From: CAWKCE01 sp032127035 | Lineage (GTDB): Bacteria; Actinomycetota; Actinomycetes; JAHEKZ01 | DNA length: 64,000 nt | Assembly: GCA_963848085.1 (NCBI GenBank) | Contig: CAWKCE010000003.1 | Coordinates: 1,229,254-1,293,253, forward strand | Direction: 5' to 3' | In this document: piece after piece, positions 57,049-64,000 of the stretch | Numbering within the stretch: position 1 is the stretch's first letter | How the letters are laid out: the number at the start of each line of letters is the position of its first letter | The notes under the pieces: generated by a model | What the model saw: the letters and a program-made list of their open reading frames with translations, nothing else | What the model was told of the DNA's origin: nothing | The model's database searches: none | Program-made: the position numbers and the translations under genes

Positions 57049-57813
57049 CTAGACCCACCGGGGATCCTTGCGCTCCAACAGGCCGCAGACCACGAGCCAA
57101 ACCCCACCGGCGAGCACCACCAGTGGCCAACCGAACTCCCATATCGACGAGCCTGCCGTGACGTTTTCTGGGTCGTTGGGGTCGTAGGTGACAGCCACCT
57201 GGTCGCCGATCTGGCCGTCACCAGCCGTGACATCAGCGTGGTAGGTAGCCCCGTCAACTTGGTACTCGATCGTGGCGACTTCTTCTTCCGACCAGAAGCT
57301 GTAGTGCGTGCCGAGCACCACCGCGGTTGTCTTCTCACCTCCCTGGTACAGCAAAACGGCATCCGTCACCATCGATCCCGCCAGAACGAGGCACGCTGCG
57401 CCGGCAAGGCATAGGCCAATCCACTTGCGCGACTTCTTGACTGGGGGGAGGACCTTCCCCCCAGCTGGTCTGGGACTGCTCGTTCTTGGCTCGACGCAGC
57501 CGTCGTCACCGAGGTGGGCCACCTGCTCATCCAGGAAACGGTCGACCTCGTCCTCGTCATAGCCGCGAGTCAGGCGCACGGTTGAGAAGTGGACCTCTCG
57601 AACCTCGTCCGCGGTCCGCTGGTCGATGGTGTCGATGAAGGCATCGACCTCGGCCATGTTGTAGCCCTCCGCCATCTTCACGACCTTGAATCGGGGTCTT
57701 CGGGGTTGATCCGGCGCTGGGCCGTCGGCGACACGACTCGCAGCGGCCAGGCGGGCGAGCGTTTGCTCGGGTGTCTCGCCGGCGGCCGCACGGTGACGGT
57801 TGATGAGGCTCAT
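57049..57813 (-). CDS. Membrane protein with two DivIVA-type motifs and a DUF3592-like domain
   Basis: A 254-residue protein. The N terminus carries AAAGETPEQTLARLAAAS, shared with the DUF2510 protein at 52.7 kb. Two DivIVA-domain-type motifs follow: EGYNMAEVDAFIDTI (residues 48-62) and RGYDEDEVDRFLDEQ (about 83-97). After a Pro-rich linker come a helix (WIGLCLAGAACLVLAGSMV), a DUF3592-like beta domain (VATIEYQVDGATYHADV, then GDQVAVTYDPNDPEN) and a last helix (FGWPLVVLAGGVWLVVCGLL). DivIVA motifs suggest attachment to the polar growth machinery; this is inference. Confidence 0.72.
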   Translation of the reverse strand: MSLINRHRAAAGETPEQTLARLAAASRVADGPAPDQPRRPRFKVVKMAEGYNMAEVDAFIDTIDQRTADEVREVHFSTVRLTRGYDEDEVDRFLDEQVAHLGDDGCVEPRTSSPRPAGGKVLPPVKKSRKWIGLCLAGAACLVLAGSMVTDAVLLYQGGEKTTAVVLGTHYSFWSEEEVATIEYQVDGATYHADVTAGDGQIGDQVAVTYDPNDPENVTAGSSIWEFGWPLVVLAGGVWLVVCGLLERKDPRWV

Positions 57814-57978
57814 GGCACACCCCTGCTTGAAATGATGTGGAACGAGCCAGACTCCCGCAAGGGCCCTTCGCCCCGCTCAGACACCTTGCTAGCAGACATG
57901 ATCCGGCGTCTGCGCTCAAGCGTGAGCCACGGTTGCGCGGTGGGGCCTCTGGTGCCGTCGTGGCACCACACGTAGGCG

Positions 57979-58057
57979 AAGCCGTCACCCCATCGTCGAA
58001 CCGGTCCAAAGGCGACGGCGCACCGCGACCAAATGGCCGTGGGACCTAGCAGTGGAC
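57979..58057 (+). pseudogene. Collapsed HNH endonuclease copy upstream of the HNH gene
   Basis: AVTPSSNRSKGDG (57979-58018) and then, after an internal deletion, TATKWPWDLAVD (58022-58057) match AVTASSNRSKGDR and TATKWRWDLAVD of the following gene at both protein and DNA level. The middle of the domain between these blocks is gone. It is the wreck of a tandem copy; the start codon of the next frame lies inside it. Confidence 0.7.
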
Positions 58058-58623
58058 CCCGCCTACGGAACGCGCTGCGGCCGCTCCGCCACCTGGATGT
58101 GCGGCGCGAGCGGAACCGCGGCTATGACCGGGCCAAGTTCGCTGACTGGTACGACGCCAACGGTGACGGCTGCAACACCCGCGAAGAAGTACTCATCGCC
58201 GAATCCGTCACGAAGGTTCGAGTCGGATCGGGGTGCACTATCCGGGGCGGCAAGTGGTTCTCCAAGTACGACGGCAAGACCACCCGCAGCTCGTCCACGT
58301 TCGACATCGACCACCTGATGCCGCTGGCCGAAGGCTGGGGATCCGGTGCCCGCCGATGGGGCAAGGCCAAGCGGGCCAGGCTCGCCAACGACCTCGGCTA
58401 CCGGTACTCCCTGATCGCCGTCACCGCATCGTCCAACCGGTCCAAGGGCGACCGGGATCCCGCCGAATGGTTACCCCCACGACGCGCCTACTGGTGTACC
58501 TACGCCAAGACCTACACGGCGACGAAGTGGCGGTGGGACTTGGCCGTCGACGGCGTCGAGCGTGACGCTCTGCGCCGCCTGATTCGGGGCAGTGGGCAGA
58601 CACGCAGACCCGCCTGCGGATGA
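58033..58623 (+). CDS. HNH (DUF1524/GmrSD-C-like) endonuclease, probably 5'-truncated
   Basis: A 196-residue frame with a full HNH nuclease core: YDRAKFADWYDANGDGCNTREEVL, the C-rich TIRGGKWFSKYDGKTT, the catalytic DIDHLMPLAEGWGSGA (Asp-His), RLANDLGYRYSLIAVTAS and NRSKGDRDPAEWLPP (Asn). The family is normally secreted, but no signal peptide is present. Its only ATG (58033) falls within the collapsed upstream copy and is read in another frame there, so the original 5' end was probably lost. It may be silent or an intracellular nuclease. Fragments of two more copies are at 52.4 and 58.0 kb. Confidence 0.72.
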   Translation: MAVGPSSGPRLRNALRPLRHLDVRRERNRGYDRAKFADWYDANGDGCNTREEVLIAESVTKVRVGSGCTIRGGKWFSKYDGKTTRSSSTFDIDHLMPLAEGWGSGARRWGKAKRARLANDLGYRYSLIAVTASSNRSKGDRDPAEWLPPRRAYWCTYAKTYTATKWRWDLAVDGVERDALRRLIRGSGQTRRPACG

Positions 58624-58639
58624 AACGCCTGGAGCAAGC

Positions 58640-59007
58640 GAGCCGGGTGACGTTGAGTCGGACTTCGCCGACCAGGAGCTGATCGCCGTCGACGCCGACA
58701 GGACGTCCGTGGTGGTGGCCCGAGACGGCGACAGCTTCTGCGCGGCCCGGAGCCGGTGCCCGCATATGGGATTCCCGCTCACCCGAGGGCCGGGGGGCCT
58801 GCGCTTCGACGACGGCATCGTGCAGTGCCCCTGGCACAACTCCCGCTTCGAGGTGTGCTCCGGCGAGAACCTCGACTGGGCGACGGGGTCGCCGGCAAGG
58901 CAGTACCCGGCTGGTCACGCCGGCTGGTCGCACTCGGCAGGAAGCCAGTACCACTGACCACCTGCCAGGTCGTGGTGGACGGCGACGACGTCTACGTCGA
59001 GGTCTGA
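58640..59007 (+). pseudogene. Frameshifted second copy of the Rieske gene
   Basis: SDFADQELIAVDADRTSVVV, CPHMGFPLTRGPGGLRF and CPWHNSRFEVCSGENLDWATG match the intact gene at 45754-46134 almost residue for residue. Near 58888-58891 one base is missing (gggtttgcc versus gggtcgcc), after which another frame continues with AGKAVPGWSRRLVALGRKPV and VVVDGDDVYVEV. The original start region is also degraded. Cluster ligands remain, but the product would have a wrong C terminus. Confidence 0.85.
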
Positions 59008-59037
59008 CCGCACCGCCGGATCGTCGCCCCGGTGCGG
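59008..59037 (+). terminator. Hairpin directly after the Rieske pseudogene
   Basis: CCGCACCG (59008-59015) pairs with CGGTGCGG (59030-59037), an 8-bp stem with a 14-base loop, starting on the base after the stop codon. No T tract. Confidence 0.45.
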
Positions 59038-59219
59038 CCACTCCGCAGTCGAGCCGGGGCGCCGGTCACTGCGCCCACCGCGTCGCCGGGCCGACCATCA
59101 ACTGGTTCCGGTTGCACCGACTCCGGTCCGTTCGCCTCTGGTGGTCCCGAGGTCGTGGTGCTGCTATGGAGGTGGCGGCCGGCGCTGGTCGGACAAGCGG
59201 TCGTCGAGCGGGGTGAGTC

Positions 59220-60119
59220 ATGCGAGTCTTCCGCCTGCTGGTCGCCCTGGTCGCGTGCCTGGTCCTGCTGGTGGCGGGGTGCGGCACTGACGACGGCACC
59301 CGCGGAGTCGACACCGACGCAGCCAGCGGGATCGGCCCTGCCCTCGTCGATGCCGATGCCCTGCTCGCGGCGCTCGCGGCCGACGGTGTGGCCTGCGAGC
59401 CCGGGTCCCTGGAGGAGGACCGCGCCAGGGACGAGCACACCGGGTCGTGCCAGCTGACCACCGGCGGCACGATCTACTGGCAGCTCGACCTCGGAGCGGC
59501 CACCAGACCGCCGGAGACCCCGCGGCCGGGCGAGCTGGGGTCGGGCGAGGAAGGGCCATCAGTGCACGAGGAGGTCTGTGAGCACTTCGGGGGCCAGCTG
59601 GTTCTCGGTCAGAACTGGATGGTGATGGGTCCGGAGATCGACCTGTCGCCGGTGGCATCGGCCCTGAGCGCCTACCGCTTCGTCGCGGACTGCGGCGGCG
59701 CCGTCGAGGCCCTGTGCGACCGGGACGACTTCTCGGGCGAACGGGTGTACGTGACCGTGTCGTCCCGTGAGGTGGTCCTCGAACCGATCCGGGTGCCCGC
59801 GGGGCCAGTGGTGATCTGCGTCGGCGTCGCCGAGCCGGGCCGGGTGTACGTGGCGTTCTTCGTCGCCGACTCCACCGCGGACCTCGCCGGGCTGGGGACT
59901 GAGCCCTCGGCGAGCGGCCGTGACCTGTACGCGCTCCCCGGAGTCACCGGCCAGGGAGCCATCGCCGTCACTTTGAAACCGGGATCCTGGTCGGAGCAGG
60001 CGGAAACCCTCGAGCCGGGCGCCATGCTCTTCCTCGCGGCGCCGCTGAAGCGCGGCGTCCCCGAGCTGCCGGAGGGCCAGGACGCGCCCGTCGGCGTGCT
60101 TGGCGTCGACGCCGGCTGA
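59220..60119 (+). CDS. Putative lipoprotein of unknown function
   Basis: A 299-residue lipoprotein with signal LLVALVACLVLLVAGC (lipobox LVAGC). The mature part has an Asp-rich start, ADALLAALAADGVACEPGSL with CQLTTGGTIYWQLDL, then HEEVCEHFGGQLVLGQNW and RFVADCGGAVEALC. Several Cys could form disulfides outside the cell. The C-terminal half (SREVVLEPIRVPAGPVVICV, LPGVTGQGAIAVTLKPGS) is beta-rich. No family recognised. ATG 59220 is preceded by GCGGGGTGA. It lies between the Rieske pseudogene and the second secreted-protein copy. Confidence 0.72.
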   Translation: MRVFRLLVALVACLVLLVAGCGTDDGTRGVDTDAASGIGPALVDADALLAALAADGVACEPGSLEEDRARDEHTGSCQLTTGGTIYWQLDLGAATRPPETPRPGELGSGEEGPSVHEEVCEHFGGQLVLGQNWMVMGPEIDLSPVASALSAYRFVADCGGAVEALCDRDDFSGERVYVTVSSREVVLEPIRVPAGPVVICVGVAEPGRVYVAFFVADSTADLAGLGTEPSASGRDLYALPGVTGQGAIAVTLKPGSWSEQAETLEPGAMLFLAAPLKRGVPELPEGQDAPVGVLGVDAG

Positions 60120-60281
60120 CCCCGTTCGCCCGGGCGGGCCACGACAACCGAGCGGCCTGGGTCGAGGCACCTTGTCAACCGACTGCCCTCGCGCCGCGAC
60201 AGAACAGCGGGACCAGCGCGGTCGGGGCCGCACTGTGCACGTGGGAGCCCACCGACCGGACCGAGCCTCCAAGGAGAACAC

Positions 60282-60872
60282 GTGACACGCATCGCGAGAC
60301 CACATCGGCCGGGTCGGGCGTCATTGCTCGCCACATTCGGGGCGGCCGGCGCAGCACAGCTGGGGAGCTTCAGATGGAGCGACTTCGGCTCGGAGGTCAT
60401 CAACATGGACAAGGAATGCGGCTTCCACTACGACGTCCCGGAGGACTTCACCATCGCGGGCAAGTACTCCGTGAGCCAGGGGACGGCGACGACCGGCGGC
60501 CAGTTCTTCCGCGTCAAGAACCTCGCAACCTATGCCGGCACGTTCACCAACCTGGACACCGGCGCCTACTTCACCAGTGCGTCGCACACCAACTTCCGGG
60601 AGCTGCCGGCGACGCTGGTTGGTGACAGCGACTCCATCGTCACCTACCAGACGAAGGAGAGCGGGGTCTTGGACACCATCAGGGATTCCTCCGGAGTCGT
60701 CCGGTACCGGAGCGCGGGCAACCTGGTCTTCCAGTGGGTCTTCGACACCGAGGGCGACTCGACGCCCGGCGGAGTGTCCCTGGACGAGCAGTTCCTCCGT
60801 ACCTCGGGGCACTGGACCACCGTCAAGGACGGGGCCTTCTCCGCCATCGTGGACGAGCTCATCGGCAGCTGA
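60282..60872 (+). CDS. Paralogue of the 47.9-kb secreted protein with a damaged signal peptide
   Basis: A 196-residue paralogue: KECGFHYDVPEDFTIAGKYS, TGGQFFRVKNLATYAGTFTN and DEQFLRTSGHWTTVKDGAFS correspond block by block to the protein at 47904-48545. The N terminus (MTRIARPHRPGRASLLATFG) also matches, but about 16 residues of the hydrophobic core are deleted, leaving AAGAAQLGSFRWSD. Export by the Sec route is therefore doubtful. GTG 60282 has AAGGAGA upstream, and the 5' DNA with a GCGGTCGGGGCCGC element is conserved between copies. Confidence 0.75.
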   Translation: MTRIARPHRPGRASLLATFGAAGAAQLGSFRWSDFGSEVINMDKECGFHYDVPEDFTIAGKYSVSQGTATTGGQFFRVKNLATYAGTFTNLDTGAYFTSASHTNFRELPATLVGDSDSIVTYQTKESGVLDTIRDSSGVVRYRSAGNLVFQWVFDTEGDSTPGGVSLDEQFLRTSGHWTTVKDGAFSAIVDELIGS

Positions 60873-60914
60873 GCCAGGTGCCCCACAGCCGTCACCGGGG
60901 GCGCGACCCCTCCC

Positions 60915-62378
60915 TCAGGCGTCGACGACCCCGTCGTCCGCTGGATCGTCGGAGGACAGCTTGCGCAGCCGCAGCCGGACCACCAGCAGCAGCACCACTG
61001 CAACGCTGACCGGCACGAAGATGACGACCGGGAGGACACCCTCAGGGTTAAGTCGCGTGAAGGCGCCGACGGACAGGTGGAGACCGTTGCTCGCCACCGG
61101 CTCGCTCGTTTCCTCGGCCCCCGCGGGCTGTGGGACGGCCACGAGGTAGACCATGTAGTCGCCCTTCAAGATGGCGTCGACCGTCCAGCTGGACCGCACC
61201 CCGTCGCCCGGTGCGATTGGGGCGATCTCCTCGGTCCGCTGCGGCGACCAGTCCTCCGGGTCAACCACATCACCCTTCAGGTTGATGATGTTCAGGGCGA
61301 GGATCACCGGCGGCGTGTTCGCGCTCCCGTTGTTCTCCAGCAGGCTCTGGAAGTCGACCGAGTCGCCCGCCCTCACGGCCACAGCCGTCTCCTCGATCGA
61401 CAGAGCCAGGTCGGTCGCCGTGCTCTGACGCAGCGGAGCTCCGAACGCCGTGCCCGCACCCACCCCGCTGAGCACCGCTCCTAGGCCGATGAGCAGCAGG
61501 CAGGCCGCCGTCACGCCGGTCAGGGAGCCCCAGCGCGCACGCCCCCGGTGGGCCCGGCCGGCCACGAGGCGCAGCCTCGGCGCCGCGACAAGGAAGAGCA
61601 GCGCCAGCACGACCACGACCGCGATCTCGGAGGAGCGCAGGAACGGCGCCTTCTCGGCCACTGTCCGGTTGTTGACGAGCACCTTCTCGAGGAACTCGCT
61701 GCTCGCCTGCATCGGGTTGATGCGCTGGACCAGGTAGCCGAAGTCGCCCTTCTGCACCTCTCCGGGCAGCTGCGTGAGCAGGAACATCAGCAGCCAGACC
61801 GCGAGCGAGACGAACATGCTGGTCTTGTTGGAGTTCGACCACGTGCTGACCAGGAGCCCGAAGCCCGCGAACGCGACGGCCAGGACAGTGCCGAGGACCC
61901 CGCCGAGCCACAGCGCGTGTCCCAGGACCTCGTTGCCCTGGGACACGACCACCAGCGTGGGCACCGAGATCAGGAACGCCGCCGGCCACGGAGTGAGAGC
62001 AGCCAGCAGCTTGCCCAGCAGGAGCTGCCTGCGGCTGGCTGGGGTGAGCAGGAGAACCTCGAGCGTGCCACGCTCGCGCTCGCCACTGATGCCGTCGGCA
62101 CCGATGATCATCCCGATGAAGACGCCGAAGAAGATCGCGTTCTGCAGCGTCAGGAAGGCCATCTCCTTCGGTGGGATCAGGTTCAGCTCGCTGTTCGTGG
62201 CGAGCAGGAACGTCATGAGGCCCACCAAGACGCTGTACAGGATCAGCAGGTTGATCGCCCGTCCGCCCACCCACAGCTCGACGGCCTCCTCACGGAACAC
62301 CACGCGCCAGGCGCTCCACCTCGACGCGCGTGTGGGCTGCGCAACGGCACGCTCGGTGGTCGAGCTTCCCGCGCTCAT
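60915..62378 (-). CDS. ABC transporter permease (ABC-2 type) with extracytoplasmic domain
   Basis: A 487-residue permease. The N-terminal half (WRVVFREEAVELWVGGRAIN, ISGERERGTLEVLLLTPAS) is typical of ABC-2 exporters that take one ATPase partner, with six helices. The C-terminal part has a seventh helix, an extracytoplasmic beta domain (residues 325-450; ADLALSIEETAVAVRAGDSV-like) and a last helix VVIFVPVSVAVVLLLVV with a cytoplasmic acidic tail. The ATG overlaps the ATPase stop (ATGA). The substrate is unknown; the beta domain resembles NPCBM/alpha-galactosidase-like modules of related permeases. Confidence 0.8.
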   Translation of the reverse strand: MSAGSSTTERAVAQPTRASRWSAWRVVFREEAVELWVGGRAINLLILYSVLVGLMTFLLATNSELNLIPPKEMAFLTLQNAIFFGVFIGMIIGADGISGERERGTLEVLLLTPASRRQLLLGKLLAALTPWPAAFLISVPTLVVVSQGNEVLGHALWLGGVLGTVLAVAFAGFGLLVSTWSNSNKTSMFVSLAVWLLMFLLTQLPGEVQKGDFGYLVQRINPMQASSEFLEKVLVNNRTVAEKAPFLRSSEIAVVVVLALLFLVAAPRLRLVAGRAHRGRARWGSLTGVTAACLLLIGLGAVLSGVGAGTAFGAPLRQSTATDLALSIEETAVAVRAGDSVDFQSLLENNGSANTPPVILALNIINLKGDVVDPEDWSPQRTEEIAPIAPGDGVRSSWTVDAILKGDYMVYLVAVPQPAGAEETSEPVASNGLHLSVGAFTRLNPEGVLPVVIFVPVSVAVVLLLVVRLRLRKLSSDDPADDGVVDA

Positions 62379-63364
62379 AGTGACCCCCCTCGCGTGAGCT
62401 CCATGAAGACGTCGGTGAGGCGGCTGCCCTCGATCTCGAAGCCGAGCAACGGGACGTCGGCGCCGATCAGGCACTGGAGGATCTCGTTGGCTGCCTCGTC
62501 GGCCGGCAGCGGACCCGCGGCACCCGCCACGACGACCCGCAGCTGCCCGTCCACGATGGTCGACACCTCACTCACCTGCGGGAGGGAGCCAAGCGCCTCG
62601 CTCGCGCGTTGGACGAACGTGTTCGGCACCCGCAAGCGCAGAGCTGTCTGGTGCGCCGCCTCCAGACTGGTGTCCGCGAGCACGTCGGCAAGGGGGCCAC
62701 TGGCCACCGTGCGCCCGGCCGACAGGATCACCACGTCGTCGCACGCGTCCTCGACATCGGCGAGCGAGTGGCTGCACAAGATGATGCCGGCATCACGACG
62801 GACCGCCACGTCCCGCATCAGGACCAGCAGGTCCTGCTGGCCCTTGGGGTCCAGGCCGACGACCGGCTCGTCCAGGAAGAGGACCACCGGATCGTTGACG
62901 AGTGCCCGGGCGATCCCGAGCCGCTGTCGCATTCCGTGGCTGTAGGTCCGGATCAGCTTCGCGCCCCGGGAGCGAAGCCCGACCGCCTCCAGCAGGTCGT
63001 GGGCACGGCGACGCGCAGCGCCGCGCCGCCACCCGTAGAGCTGGGCGAAGTACGTGACGTACTCGACGCCGGTGATCTGGTTGGGCAGGCCGAGGCTCTC
63101 CGGAAGCACGCCGATCCGGGACCTGATCCTGTCCGGGTGCTCGGAGCCGATCCCGTCGACCTCGAAGCGGCCGGACGACGGCCGCATGATCGTGGTGAGG
63201 ATGCGGATCGACGTCGTCTTGCCAGCGCCGTTGGGACCCAGAAAGCCCATCACCCGGCCACGGTGCAGCTCGAACGACAGGTCCTGCAGGGCCAGGCCCC
63301 GGCCGTACGACTTGGACAGCCCCTCGGAGCGAAGGATGACCGAATCTGACCGGACGTGGTCCAT
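62375..63364 (-). CDS. ABC transporter ATP-binding protein
   Basis: A 329-residue ATPase partner of the permease. Walker A GPNGAGKTT, Q-loop GVLPESLGLP, signature YSHGMRQRL (a common variant of LSGGQ), Walker B VLFLDEPVVGLDP and switch His in CSHSL are all intact. A C-terminal 100-residue domain (VVVAGAAGPLPADEAANEIL and ending GSRLTDVFMELTRGGSL) is typical of export systems of the CcmA/NatA type. ATG 63364 was chosen; an upstream in-frame start at 63382 is possible. Confidence 0.9.
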   Translation of the reverse strand: MDHVRSDSVILRSEGLSKSYGRGLALQDLSFELHRGRVMGFLGPNGAGKTTSIRILTTIMRPSSGRFEVDGIGSEHPDRIRSRIGVLPESLGLPNQITGVEYVTYFAQLYGWRRGAARRRAHDLLEAVGLRSRGAKLIRTYSHGMRQRLGIARALVNDPVVLFLDEPVVGLDPKGQQDLLVLMRDVAVRRDAGIILCSHSLADVEDACDDVVILSAGRTVASGPLADVLADTSLEAAHQTALRLRVPNTFVQRASEALGSLPQVSEVSTIVDGQLRVVVAGAAGPLPADEAANEILQCLIGADVPLLGFEIEGSRLTDVFMELTRGGSL

Positions 63365-63526
63365 GCTCGCCCCCGACACCACATGGTTGGAGGAAGACGG
63401 GACTCAACGGGTCTGGACGGGCCCCTCGCGTGGAACGTACTGCCCTCGTCCGGGGGGGTCAATGGCGCATCACACCTTCGACGCGACCCCGCGACACGAC
63501 GGTCGCCTCGGCGCCGGATGGCAGGG

Positions 63527-63546
63527 TTCGGTAGTTCAGAACCGAA
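63527..63546. promoter_or_regulatory. Inverted repeat upstream of the ABC operon
   Basis: TTCGGT-N8-ACCGAA, 163 bp before the ATPase start, within a gap (63365-63599) that is otherwise empty. It could be a TetR/GntR-type operator or a small hairpin. Confidence 0.3.
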
Positions 63547-63599
63547 TTGTTGAGAACATCTGTTGGACAGAGGAAGATCGTCCGGCGGAGGATCCCGCC

Positions 63600-64000
63600 A
63601 GGTGCACACGCACCCCCAGACACGGCACGACAGTCCTCACCGCCGAGCGCTGGCGTTCGGGGCGCTGGGACTCGCTGGTCGCGAACGGTCCCGCCTGGCA
63701 CGACCGCTTCCCGAGCCTGGAGTTCTCCGACCTGGGACCAGACGAGTTCGCCTCGAAGGAGCAGGTCGCGGACTACTTCGTGGCCTACGCGGATACCATC
63801 TCGGCGCCCATCCGGTGCGGCGTCGAGGTCACGTCCGTGCGGCGGAACGTCGGACGGGACCATCGACACCAGCTTCGTCGTGGCCGCCACAGGGCCCTTC
63901 CAGCAGCCGGTCGTCCCGGCCGTCGTCCCAGACGACGCCGGCCTCAGGCAGATCCACTCGAGCGCGTACCGGAACCCGGACGAGCTTCCCGACGGCGCCG
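63600..64000 (+). pseudogene. Fragment of a flavin-containing monooxygenase, truncated and frameshifted
   Basis: One frame reads TTVLTAERWRSGRWDSLVAN, PAWHDRFPSLEFSDLGPDEF, ADYFVAYADTISAPIRCGVEV and TSVRRNV. Near 63847-63856 the frame changes, and the text continues IDTSFVVAATGPFQQPVVP, IHSSAYRNPDELPDGA to the window edge. Together they match CzcO/FMO-type oxygenases (RWDSL block, ATGxFxxP and HSSxYRNP motifs). The N-terminal FAD-binding GxGxxG segment is missing, so the gene is broken at both places; the 3' end lies outside. Confidence 0.7.

Noticed and set aside
1..64000. tRNA, rRNA, transposase or integrase genes
   Set aside because: None was recognised by eye; in particular no mobility gene was found in or beside the 46-61 kb island.

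Overview
The window is high-GC DNA from a Gram-positive actinobacterium (Actinomycetota). The lineage markers are RbpA, a GarA/OdhI-type FHA protein, adjacent Lnt and polyprenol-phosphate mannosyltransferase genes, an F420-type luciferase-like oxidoreductase, GTG starts, and many apparently leaderless genes. From 29.4 to 38.3 kb the gene order matches the Mycobacterium tuberculosis Rv1822-Rv1832 neighbourhood (pgsA2, DUF881, sbp, DUF881, gcvH, garA, MerR, DUF151, MerR, gcvP). I cannot name the genus. No rRNA, tRNA or CRISPR array was seen.

Layout. 0-4 kb: HelY tail, a PolA-like 5'-3' exonuclease, an M24 aminopeptidase, an acyl-CoA dehydrogenase and an Lrp/AsnC regulator. 4-5.6 kb: two tandem secreted CAP-domain genes with near-identical promoters. 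5.6-12.7 kb: a lysine-fermentation-type module, with a KamA-like lysine 2,3-aminomutase divergent from an overlapping operon of kdd, an amidohydrolase, kamD, kamE and kal. 12.7-15.5 kb: lnt, ppm, fxsA. 16-24 kb: alpha/beta hydrolase, rbpA behind a SigR-type promoter, an MFS transporter, GDPD, M20 peptidase, fhs and a Glu/Leu/Phe/Val dehydrogenase. 26.7-29.4 kb: an srsABC-like type III polyketide operon whose methyltransferase is frameshifted. 29.5-38.3 kb: glycine cleavage genes with a tandem glycine riboswitch, plus regulators and division or envelope genes. 38.4-46.3 kb: CDGSH protein, ATP-grasp enzyme, C45 acyltransferase, amidase, a kinase-aminotransferase fusion, a Rieske protein and a 37-residue C2H2 zinc-finger microprotein.

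46.4-61 kb is an accessory region of secreted and membrane proteins full of broken paralogues: two Rieske copies, two beta-helix copies, three HNH-nuclease copies, two copies of one secreted protein family, and two proteins sharing an N-terminal GETxEQTLARL motif. Several copies are truncated, frameshifted or lack a signal peptide. 61-63.4 kb holds an ABC transporter operon, and the window ends in a frameshifted flavin monooxygenase fragment.

The most interesting points are the aerobic-lineage lysine-fermentation module with an unexplained amidohydrolase, the kinase-phospholyase fusion beside two amide-cleaving enzymes, the decaying paralogue island, the zinc-finger microprotein, and the regulatory DNA shared by the two CAP genes. 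All function calls come from reading the sequence; no database search was run.
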